Positions 1 to 5,537 of a stretch of 9,230 nucleotides of DNA are shown here, piece after piece. How positions within the stretch are numbered: the stretch's first letter is position 1; each line of letters starts with the position of its first letter. This DNA is from an uncultured Bacilli bacterium. Lineage in GTDB: Bacteria > Bacillota_I > Bacilli_A > RF39 > UBA660. Below the pieces are notes generated by a model. The model searched no databases. It was not told the origin of the DNA and saw only the letters and a list, made by a program, of their open reading frames with translations. The DNA is taken from NCBI GenBank assembly GCA_947631345.1, contig CANRKW010000040.1, positions 1-9,230 on the forward strand, given 5' to 3'. The translations under genes were made by a program, and so were the position numbers.

Positions 1-144
1 TTCTTTTTTATCTTTTACTTTATCTAATTCAAGTTCTTCTATATATTTATTTTTCTTTATTTGTTTCTTTGCTTCTATAATTTTATTCTTTATTTCACTT
101 TCTTTTTTAGCAACTTTTAACTCAACTATTGTTCCTTTCAACAT
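1..144 (-). pseudogene. Fragment resembling C-terminal PD-(D/E)XK nuclease region of a DUF1703-type AAA ATPase protein (runs off left edge)
   Basis: The 48 visible codons from the ATG at 144 read MLKGTIVELKVAKKE..., then a lysine/glutamate-rich helix containing EAKKQIKKNKYIEEL. The spacing of the ELK strand end, the helix with A..QI and the K-Y-x-x-E-L segment resembles, from memory, the PD-(D/E)XK nuclease-like domain that closes DUF1703/AAA-ATPase-like proteins. In those proteins this segment follows several hundred residues of ATPase domain, which are absent here. The frame stays open upstream to a TAA at 202-204, but the residues encoded there do not look like the family. No Shine-Dalgarno sequence precedes the ATG. 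I read it as a 5'-truncated remnant, but a short intact gene continuing past base 1 cannot be excluded. The family assignment is by eye and moderate at best. Confidence 0.42.
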
Positions 145-169
145 ACAACTATAACATATCTGTATGTTA
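140..169. promoter_or_regulatory. Inverted repeats upstream of the lysR-type gene (possible autoregulatory operator)
   Basis: Two overlapping inverted repeats are visible. TAACATA at 152-158 faces TATGTTA at 163-169 across four bases, and AACATACA at 140-147 faces TGTATGTT at 161-168. They lie about 45-75 bases before the predicted transcription start near 215, where LysR-type regulators commonly bind to control their own gene or a divergent one. Binding by this regulator is inferred; chance dyads are frequent at this base composition. Confidence 0.35.
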
Positions 170-181
170 AAAAGAACACTT

Positions 182-208
182 TTGTTAAATAATAATTGAT
201 GTTATAAT
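182..208 (+). promoter_or_regulatory. Promoter of the lysR-type gene
   Basis: There is a perfect TATAAT -10 box at 203-208. The best -35 candidate is a weak TTGTTA at 182-187 with a short 15-base spacer, so the promoter may be weak or need help. The predicted start near 215 lies just upstream of the GGAAGG ribosome binding site at 225-230. Confidence 0.55.
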
Positions 209-224
209 AAAAACTATATTGATT

Positions 225-230
225 GGAAGG
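225..230 (+). promoter_or_regulatory. Ribosome binding site that fixes the lysR-type start
   Basis: GGAAGG ends six bases before the ATG at 237, the normal spacing. The alternative TTG at 219 lies upstream of this site and only a few bases after the predicted transcription start, so it is unlikely to be used. Confidence 0.7.
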
Positions 231-236
231 TTTGTT

Positions 237-1142
237 ATGTATAAAAGTGATATTAATTTTAATTTATATAAAATATTCTATGAAGTAGCTTTAAGTGAAA
301 GTATCTCAAGTGCATCTAAAAGACTTTATATTACACAATCAGCTGTAAGTAAATCTATAAAGAAATTAGAAGAAGATTTAAGTACAAAGTTATTTTATAG
401 AAATAGAAATGGTGTTAAATTAACTGAAAAAGGAAAAGAACTTCTTTTTTATGTAGAAGAAGCATTTAATAATTTAGTTATTGCTGAAAGAACAATGATA
501 GAAAGTAAAACTTTAAATAAAGGAAAAATATCTATTGGTGTTCCTTCTCATATTGCTTCTTTTTATATATTTGAAGATATTGCAAATTTTCATAAGAAAT
601 ACCCTAATATTGAAATAACTTTAATAAGTAAAACTACAACACAATTATTAAAATTATTAGAACAACATGAAATTGACTTTATTATAGATACTTCTCCAAT
701 AAATTCTAAAATAGATAATTTAGTAATTAAACCATTAATTGAATTAAAAAACTGTTTTGTTGTTAAATCTGATACAACACTTTTAACTGATAAAATTAAA
801 ACTATTAAAGATTTAGTAAATTATCCATTAGTTTTACCTATTAAAGGAACTGATAATAGAAAACAATTAGATAAAATATTCGAAAAAAATGATGTTTTAT
901 TAAATAATGTAATAAATATTCATACAAGTGAAATGATCGTGGGTGCAGTAAAAAAAGATTTAGGTATAGGTTATATTATATATGATATAGTAAAAGATAA
1001 TATAAATAATAAAGAATTTAAAGTAATAAATATTAAAGAACAATTACCAAATATTATAGTTAATCTAGTATATATAGAAAAGTATTTAACTATTGCCCCT
1101 AGGTTTTTTATAGAAAACTATTTAAAAATTAAAATTAATTAA
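237..1142 (+). CDS. LysR-family transcriptional regulator
   Basis: A 301-residue protein of the normal LysR-type length. Residues about 4-63 (from the ATG at 237) form the winged helix-turn-helix: FNLYKIFYEVALSESISSAS, then LYITQSAVSKSIKKLEEDL and the wing KLFYRNRNGVKLTEKG. A linker helix ending near TMIESK follows, then the two-lobed effector-binding domain from about residue 88 to the end, opening with GKISIGVPSHIAS and YPNIEITLI. The effector cannot be told from sequence. A TTG at 219 would add six residues, but the ribosome binding site at 225-230 favours the ATG. The next gene on the same strand starts 88 bases on, behind a LysR-box-like dyad, so it is the likely target. Family call is certain; regulon is inferred. 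Confidence 0.95.
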   Translation: MYKSDINFNLYKIFYEVALSESISSASKRLYITQSAVSKSIKKLEEDLSTKLFYRNRNGVKLTEKGKELLFYVEEAFNNLVIAERTMIESKTLNKGKISIGVPSHIASFYIFEDIANFHKKYPNIEITLISKTTTQLLKLLEQHEIDFIIDTSPINSKIDNLVIKPLIELKNCFVVKSDTTLLTDKIKTIKDLVNYPLVLPIKGTDNRKQLDKIFEKNDVLLNNVINIHTSEMIVGAVKKDLGIGYIIYDIVKDNINNKEFKVINIKEQLPNIIVNLVYIEKYLTIAPRFFIENYLKIKIN

Positions 1143-1161
1143 ATATGAATTTATTTCATAT
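1143..1161. promoter_or_regulatory. LysR-box-like dyad (T-N11-A) upstream of the radical-SAM operon
   Basis: ATATGAA at 1143-1149 and TTCATAT at 1155-1161 are perfect seven-base inverted arms separated by five bases. T1146 and A1158 give the T-N11-A spacing typical of LysR recognition sites. The centre at 1152 is about 65 bases before the predicted start near 1217, the usual recognition-site position. No T-run follows, so it is not a terminator for lysR. Regulator binding is inferred. Confidence 0.45.
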
Positions 1162-1181
1162 ATATTATGAAAAAATGAGAA

Positions 1182-1218
1182 TTTTTAATCATTCATATAA
1201 ATGTTATAATTTATATGA
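1182..1218 (+). promoter_or_regulatory. Promoter of the radical-SAM/nucleotidase operon with a dyad around the -10 box
   Basis: TATAAT at 1205-1210 is a perfect -10 box. The -35 position at 1182-1187 reads TTTTTA, a poor match, as expected of an activator-dependent promoter. TCATATAA at 1193-1200 and TTATATGA at 1211-1218 form perfect eight-base inverted arms, with the -10 box inside the ten-base gap. This could be an operator or an RNA/DNA hairpin. AGGAGA at 1220-1225 is the ribosome binding site of the next gene. Confidence 0.5.
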
Positions 1219-1230
1219 GAGGAGAAATAT

Positions 1231-2358
1231 ATGGAAATTAAAACTACTGATTTAGCTTTACTTGCAAAAAGCTTTTATTTATTAGGTGACTCACTTAATT
1301 ATTGTTATGACTGTAAATATTGTAGATTAAATGGAGAAAAATGTGAAGAAAAACACTATACTATTTTACCTAGTGAAATTAATCCAATTTTTACTTATTT
1401 ACCAGTTTCTGTTAATTTATTTTATGGAGATGCTTTATTACAAATAGATAATACTATTAATTATTTAAGAATGTTAGAATCTGCTAAACATAAAGGGCCT
1501 GTAATTATTATAACAAAAGGAGATTTTTCAAAGTTTCCAGATATAGAATTTGATTTAGATTTACATATTGCTTTTTCAACATTTGGAATTGATTCACCAT
1601 TAGATGGAAATACTATGAAGCGTTTTCAAAATAATTTAGAAGAAATTAAAAAAAGAAAACACAATTATAAATATTCAATAGAATTTAGACCAATAATTTA
1701 TAATGTTAATGATAGTATAGAAGTATTTAAAAGAGTTTTTAGTTTAGCAAAACAATATAATTTAGCTATTGGATATTCTGGATTACAAGGAAAGCCTTTA
1801 AGTGTTAGAATTTGGAAAGAAGAAGGAATTGATTTAAAGCCTTATCCAGGGTATACATTCGGGCATAAAAAAATTATAGATGAAAAAGTAATGGATTTAT
1901 TTGAAAAATTAGCTTATGAATATAAAGTTCCTGTTTTTAGAAAGACATCTTGTTTATTTTCTTATGTACATAATTTACCAAGAGACTACAATGCTCATTA
2001 TTATAGACCAAGTGAACTAGGTTGCAGTAAATGTGTTATGAAAGAAAAATGTGAAAGTTTTAAAGCTAACTTATCAATAAATGCTGATTTACATTATACA
2101 ATACCATTTAATTATGAAATAATAAATAAACTTCATCACACTTGTATATTAAAACAAAAAGGTATATGTGAGTTTCCAAGTGAAGACTGTTCAAATATAA
2201 GTGGCAATATTATAAAAATAACAGAACCTCTTACTACATCTGATGTAAGAATTATAAAATGGTTAACTGGTTATACAGTTGATGCATCCTTTTATGAATC
2301 CCCTTTAATTAGTGAAGCTTGGGTTAAAGATAAATCATTAATAAGGAGAAAACAATGA
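1231..2358 (+). CDS. Radical-SAM-like protein with atypical CX2CX2C motif and extra C-terminal cysteines
   Basis: A 375-residue soluble protein. Near the N-terminus C25, C28 and C31 form CX2CX2C (NYCYDCKYC), with C38 close by; the usual radical-SAM motif is CX3CX2C. The rest reads like a radical-SAM barrel: VNLFYGDALLQ (61-71) in the place of the GGEP-type SAM motif, GPVIIITKGD (89-98), HIAFSTFG (112-119), EFRPIIYNVNDS (151-162, resembling the RPIIPGxNDS strand) and GYSGLQGKP (181-189). A second cysteine group, C265, C268 and C274 (CX2CX5C), plus C305, C313 and C320, could hold another iron-sulfur cluster. The overall layout resembles spore-photoproduct-lyase-like radical SAM proteins, but I do not recognise the subfamily or substrate. 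A good AGGAGA site lies five bases before the ATG. The TGA stop overlaps the next start codon, so the two are translationally coupled. Confidence 0.7.
   Translation: MEIKTTDLALLAKSFYLLGDSLNYCYDCKYCRLNGEKCEEKHYTILPSEINPIFTYLPVSVNLFYGDALLQIDNTINYLRMLESAKHKGPVIIITKGDFSKFPDIEFDLDLHIAFSTFGIDSPLDGNTMKRFQNNLEEIKKRKHNYKYSIEFRPIIYNVNDSIEVFKRVFSLAKQYNLAIGYSGLQGKPLSVRIWKEEGIDLKPYPGYTFGHKKIIDEKVMDLFEKLAYEYKVPVFRKTSCLFSYVHNLPRDYNAHYYRPSELGCSKCVMKEKCESFKANLSINADLHYTIPFNYEIINKLHHTCILKQKGICEFPSEDCSNISGNIIKITEPLTTSDVRIIKWLTGYTVDASFYESPLISEAWVKDKSLIRRKQ
2343..2348 (+). promoter_or_regulatory. Ribosome binding site for the overlapping nucleotidase gene
   Basis: AAGGAG lies inside the end of the radical-SAM-like gene, six bases before the ATG at 2355. 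It supports the overlapping ATGA start and independent re-initiation on the same transcript. Confidence 0.75.
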
Positions 2359-2987
2359 TAATTGGAATTGATATAGATGGAATTATACTAGATTTTGAAA
2401 GAACAATGAGAACTTATGCTGAGTTATATGATTTCTTAATATTAAGAAAAAATGGAATCAAACATATAAATGAATTTGACTATTTAAAAAGATATGACTG
2501 GACAGAAGAAGAAAAACAAAAATTCATTGACCAATATTTAATATTTGCAACACTTAATAAAACACCATTAATTCCATTAGTTAAAGAAATGTTGGAATTA
2601 TTTATAATAGAAGGATATCAATTTGTATTTATAACTAAAAGAGGAATATTAAGAAAAGAAACTAAAGAAGCGATTATAAAAGTGTTTAAAAATAATAATT
2701 TACCTATTAATAATATATACTGGTCTATTAAAGATAAAGTATCAAAATGTATTGAATTAAAAGTTGACTTTATGATAGAAGATAATCCATCTATTTGTAA
2801 GTTATTACAAAGTAATAAAATAAGAACTATATATTTTAGAGATAAAGATAGTGAGAAAATATTAGAAAATGAATATTTAAAAGAAGTTTCAAATATAGGA
2901 GAAATAATTAGATATATATTTAGTTTTAATAAGTTAAAAAATTCTAAAGAAGTTTATGAAAGAATTTTAAAAAATAAAGAGGTTTAA
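2355..2987 (+). CDS. HAD-superfamily phosphatase, 5'(3')-deoxyribonucleotidase (NT5C)-like
   Basis: A 210-residue HAD hydrolase. Motif I is GIDIDGIILDF, with D6 as nucleophile and D8 as general acid/base. Motif II is FVFITKRG with T94. A lysine near 126-128 (IKDKVSK) fits motif III, and FMIEDNP (139-145) with E142 and D143 supplies the magnesium-binding motif IV. The helical cap between motifs I and II (about 15-85) and the overall length match the NT5C-type nucleotidase family, which removes phosphate from (deoxy)nucleoside monophosphates; the precise substrate is not readable. No signal peptide is seen, so it is cytosolic. It overlaps the radical-SAM-like gene by four bases (ATGA) and so is probably made with it, suggesting a shared nucleotide or phosphorylated substrate. 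The last codon and stop lie inside the terminator hairpin. Confidence 0.8.
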   Translation: MIIGIDIDGIILDFERTMRTYAELYDFLILRKNGIKHINEFDYLKRYDWTEEEKQKFIDQYLIFATLNKTPLIPLVKEMLELFIIEGYQFVFITKRGILRKETKEAIIKVFKNNNLPINNIYWSIKDKVSKCIELKVDFMIEDNPSICKLLQSNKIRTIYFRDKDSEKILENEYLKEVSNIGEIIRYIFSFNKLKNSKEVYERILKNKEV

Positions 2988-3010
2988 CCTCTTTTAATTT
3001 GCATTTTATT
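2976..3010 (+). terminator. Intrinsic terminator, probably bidirectional
   Basis: AAAGAGGT (2976-2983) pairs with ACCTCTTT (2987-2994) around a three-base loop, followed by a T-rich tail. The nucleotidase stop codon (2985-2987) sits in the loop. On the minus strand the same hairpin is followed by ATTTTTTA, so it can also end the convergent gene whose stop is at 3025. Confidence 0.8.
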
Positions 3011-3024
3011 TTTTAATTTTTAAA

Positions 3025-3699
3025 TTATACATTAAGAATTAGTTTAACGTTAGCAATAATGTTTTCGTCACTTATTTGTGAATTAAATTTTAAACTTTGA
3101 ATCATAGCAGAATATTTAGTTTCTTTTTTCAATTCTTCTAATAATTCATTACAATAATATCTTGGAACATAACCCAAATGATATAATTTATTATTTTCCT
3201 TAAAAATAATTTTAACTTCATTTGAATCTTTTAAATTCTCTGGTTCTAAATATAATTTCTTATTAATTTTAAGATATTTCTTACATTTTTCTACATCACT
3301 ACAATTATATGTTCCTACCACATTAAATTCAATTTTACTTGGATCAAAAGCTTCTACAAATTCATAATCATCTGTAATTGTTGTTCCACGTGTTGCTTTT
3401 AAAATATCAAAATAATCTGAATTTTTTTCTAAATTATAATAATTTAATATATCTAAATAATCAGGTCTAGATTTATTTGGTAATCTTGTTAAAATATTTG
3501 TAAATAAATTATCATTTACATATGTTTTTGTTAAATCTTCAAAACCTGGAAAATATTTAAATCCCACTTTTATAGCATCATTTAAATCTGGATTAATATA
3601 ACTAAATATATATTTATTATTTTCTTTAATTAATGAACCAACTTTATATTCTTTATGTGAAACTGGTTCTTTCCAAATTAACCATAATTCTTTTTTCAT
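3025..3699 (-). CDS. HipA-N-like/HIRAN domain protein without a kinase domain
   Basis: A 224-residue cytosolic protein from the ATG at 3699. Residues about 1-118 look like the N-terminal region found before HIRAN domains and related to the HipA N-terminal domain: ELWLIWKEP, EYKVGSLI, DAIKVGFKYFPGF, LFTNILTRLPNKSRPDYLDIL and the A-T-R-G-T-T-x-T-D element. Residues about 122-220 resemble a HIRAN domain: LEPENLKDSNEVKII, then KLYHLGYVPRYYCNELLEEL. HIRAN domains are known to bind DNA ends or remodelled DNA when attached to helicases or nucleases, but stand-alone ones like this have no assigned function. HipA's kinase domain is absent and no partner toxin is next to it. A TTG at 3744 would add 15 residues, but it lies inside the -10 box, so the ATG is preferred. 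It follows the ABC genes on the same strand but has its own promoter. Confidence 0.68.
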   Translation of the reverse strand: MKKELWLIWKEPVSHKEYKVGSLIKENNKYIFSYINPDLNDAIKVGFKYFPGFEDLTKTYVNDNLFTNILTRLPNKSRPDYLDILNYYNLEKNSDYFDILKATRGTTITDDYEFVEAFDPSKIEFNVVGTYNCSDVEKCKKYLKINKKLYLEPENLKDSNEVKIIFKENNKLYHLGYVPRYYCNELLEELKKETKYSAMIQSLKFNSQISDENIIANVKLILNV

Positions 3700-3707
3700 A
3701 TCTACCA

Positions 3708-3714
3708 TCCCTTT
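3708..3714 (-). promoter_or_regulatory. Ribosome binding site deciding the HIRAN-protein start
   Basis: On the minus strand AAAGGGA ends eight bases before the ATG at 3699. The in-frame ATG at 3708 overlaps this site with no spacing, and the TTG at 3744 lies inside the -10 box. Confidence 0.6.
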
Positions 3715-3743
3715 TTTATCATATTTAATAGAATATCTCTTCA

Positions 3744-3752
3744 ATTATATCA
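3744..3752 (-). promoter_or_regulatory. Extended -10 promoter of the HIRAN-domain gene
   Basis: The minus strand reads TGATATAAT, an extended -10 (TGnTATAAT), in the 66-base gap between the ABC gene and the HIRAN gene. No good -35 is visible, which is usual for extended -10 promoters. Predicted transcription starts near 3737, leaving a leader of roughly 40 bases. Read-through from the ABC operon remains possible because I see no terminator between them. Confidence 0.5.
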
Positions 3753-3765
3753 TTTGTAAGTTTTT

Positions 3766-5532
3766 TTAATTTGCTTCATTAGTTTCAAATTGACTATAAT
3801 ATAAATTATAATAGAATCCTTTCTTTTTTAGTAATTCTTCGTGTGTTCCTACTTCTATTACATCTCCTTCTTTTAATACTAATATCATATCTGCATTTTT
3901 TACTGTAGAAAGTCTATGCGCAATTATGAAAGATGTTTTTCCTTCCATTAGTTTATCCATTGCTTTTTGTATTAGTTCTTCAGTTCTTGTATCTACACTA
4001 CTAGTTGCCTCATCTAATATAAGTATTTTAGGATCTTTTAATATTGCTCTTGCTATTGTTAAAAGTTGTTTTTGTCCACTACTTAAATTTGTAACTTCTT
4101 CATTTATTAACATATCATATCCCATTGGAAGTGTTTCTATAAAATGGTCTATATAAGCACGTGATGCTGCATTTTTTACTTCTTCTTCACTTGAATCTAA
4201 CTTTCCATATTTTAGATTTTCCATAATAGTTCCTGAAAAAAGCCAAGTATCTTGTAAAACCATACCAAACATATTTCTTAAGTCACTTCTATCTATATTT
4301 TTTATATTAACTTTATCTATTAGAATTTCTCCACTATTAATATCATAAAATCTCATAAGAAGTTTAACTAAAGTAGATTTTCCACTTCCAGTCGGACCTA
4401 CAATAGCTATTTTTTCTCCTTTTTTCACTTTTAAATTAAAGTCTTTTATTATTATTTTATTTTCATCATATCCAAATCTAACGTGTTTAAATTCAATATT
4501 TCCTTTTACATTTTCAATAGTTTGTTTATTTAAAGTCTTTTCTTCTTCCTCTTCATCTAAAAATAAATAAACACGATTAATTGAAGCTACCATCCTTTGT
4601 AGTTCAGTTACTATACTAGCAAAGTTCGCGATTGGATTTGTAAAGTTTCTTGCATAAGTTATAAATGACTGAATATTTCCTACTGTAATTTTACCTAATG
4701 TAACAAATACTGCACCCATTACTCCGACTATTACATAACCTAAATTTCCCATAAAAAGCATTATTGGATGAAGTAGTCCTGCTATAAAATTACTAACCCA
4801 AGTAGTTTTAGCAAGATTATCATTTTCTTCTTTAAATATTTTATATATTTTATCTTCTTTTTTAAAAGCTTTTATAACTTGATGATTTGTTAAATCTTCT
4901 TCTGTTAAACCATTTACTTTAGCTAAAAGGTCTTGTCCTTTTTTAAAGTAGTTTTGTCCATATGTTACTAATTTTCCACTTATAAATAAACTAATAGGCA
5001 ATATTATTATAGTAATAATAGTCATAATAAAATTAATACTTAACATCATTATAAGAATACCTATAATCATTACTAAAGAAGTTATAAGTTCTGTCATACT
5101 TTCGTTTATATTTTGATTTATTATATCTACATCATTTGTTATTAAAGAAAGAACTTCTCCATTAGTTTTACTATCAAAATACTTTAAAGGTAATTTGTTT
5201 ATTTTTCTTATTATTTTACTTCTTAAGTCATATGTAAATTTACTACTAATTCTTGCCATTATTAACCCTTGTAAATAATTAAATATAGCACTTATTATAT
5301 ATAGAATAATTAAAGTAATAAGTATTTTATGTATAGTTTTAAAATCTATAAAACCTACTCCATTTATTTTGTTTATTACCCCTTCATATAAAGTAGTTGT
5401 AGCATCTCCTAAAACTTTTGGACCCACAATTGTAAAAATAGTTGCAAGTATAGAACATATTACTATAACTAAAATATAAATATAATAAGGTTTTAAATCT
5501 TTAAAAAATTGTTTATATTGTTTTTTCTTCAT
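3766..5532 (-). CDS. ABC exporter half-transporter, catalytically competent subunit of a heterodimer
   Basis: A 588-residue type IV (B-subfamily) exporter with an N-terminal six-helix membrane domain (about 15-325) and a C-terminal ATPase. ATPase motifs: Walker A GPTGSGKST (379-387), Q-loop Q427, signature LSSGQ (483-487), Walker B ILILDE (503-508) with the catalytic E508, D-loop SSVD and switch H539 (AHRLSTV). The signature carries Ser485 instead of the second consensus residue, Gly. In a heterodimer this signature faces the partner's Walker A, whose own catalytic residues are altered, so one site is consensus and one degenerate. It starts five bases after the partner's stop, with AGGAGAG at 5541-5547 as ribosome binding site inside the partner's end. 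Likely exports a drug, lipid or peptide; the substrate cannot be read. Length is normal. Confidence 0.95.
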   Translation of the reverse strand: MKKKQYKQFFKDLKPYYIYILVIVICSILATIFTIVGPKVLGDATTTLYEGVINKINGVGFIDFKTIHKILITLIILYIISAIFNYLQGLIMARISSKFTYDLRSKIIRKINKLPLKYFDSKTNGEVLSLITNDVDIINQNINESMTELITSLVMIIGILIMMLSINFIMTIITIIILPISLFISGKLVTYGQNYFKKGQDLLAKVNGLTEEDLTNHQVIKAFKKEDKIYKIFKEENDNLAKTTWVSNFIAGLLHPIMLFMGNLGYVIVGVMGAVFVTLGKITVGNIQSFITYARNFTNPIANFASIVTELQRMVASINRVYLFLDEEEEEKTLNKQTIENVKGNIEFKHVRFGYDENKIIIKDFNLKVKKGEKIAIVGPTGSGKSTLVKLLMRFYDINSGEILIDKVNIKNIDRSDLRNMFGMVLQDTWLFSGTIMENLKYGKLDSSEEEVKNAASRAYIDHFIETLPMGYDMLINEEVTNLSSGQKQLLTIARAILKDPKILILDEATSSVDTRTEELIQKAMDKLMEGKTSFIIAHRLSTVKNADMILVLKEGDVIEVGTHEELLKKKGFYYNLYYSQFETNEAN

Positions 5533-5537
5533 ATGTT

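Noticed and set aside
170..183. Small hairpin AAAAG/CTTTT before the lysR promoter
   Set aside because: Five pairs in very AT-rich DNA, expected by chance, with no adjacent gene end it would serve.
219..236. Extension of the LysR-type protein to a TTG at 219
   Set aside because: The GGAAGG site at 225-230 lies downstream of this TTG and is properly spaced for the ATG at 237.
1143..1161. Possible terminator after the lysR-type gene
   Set aside because: The stem is only A/T-rich, 7 pairs, and no T-run follows; its position and T-N11-A spacing fit an operator better.
3926..4156. Open + strand frame of 76 codons
   Set aside because: Lies antisense inside the ATPase domain of the ABC exporter, which has every family motif; no family resemblance.
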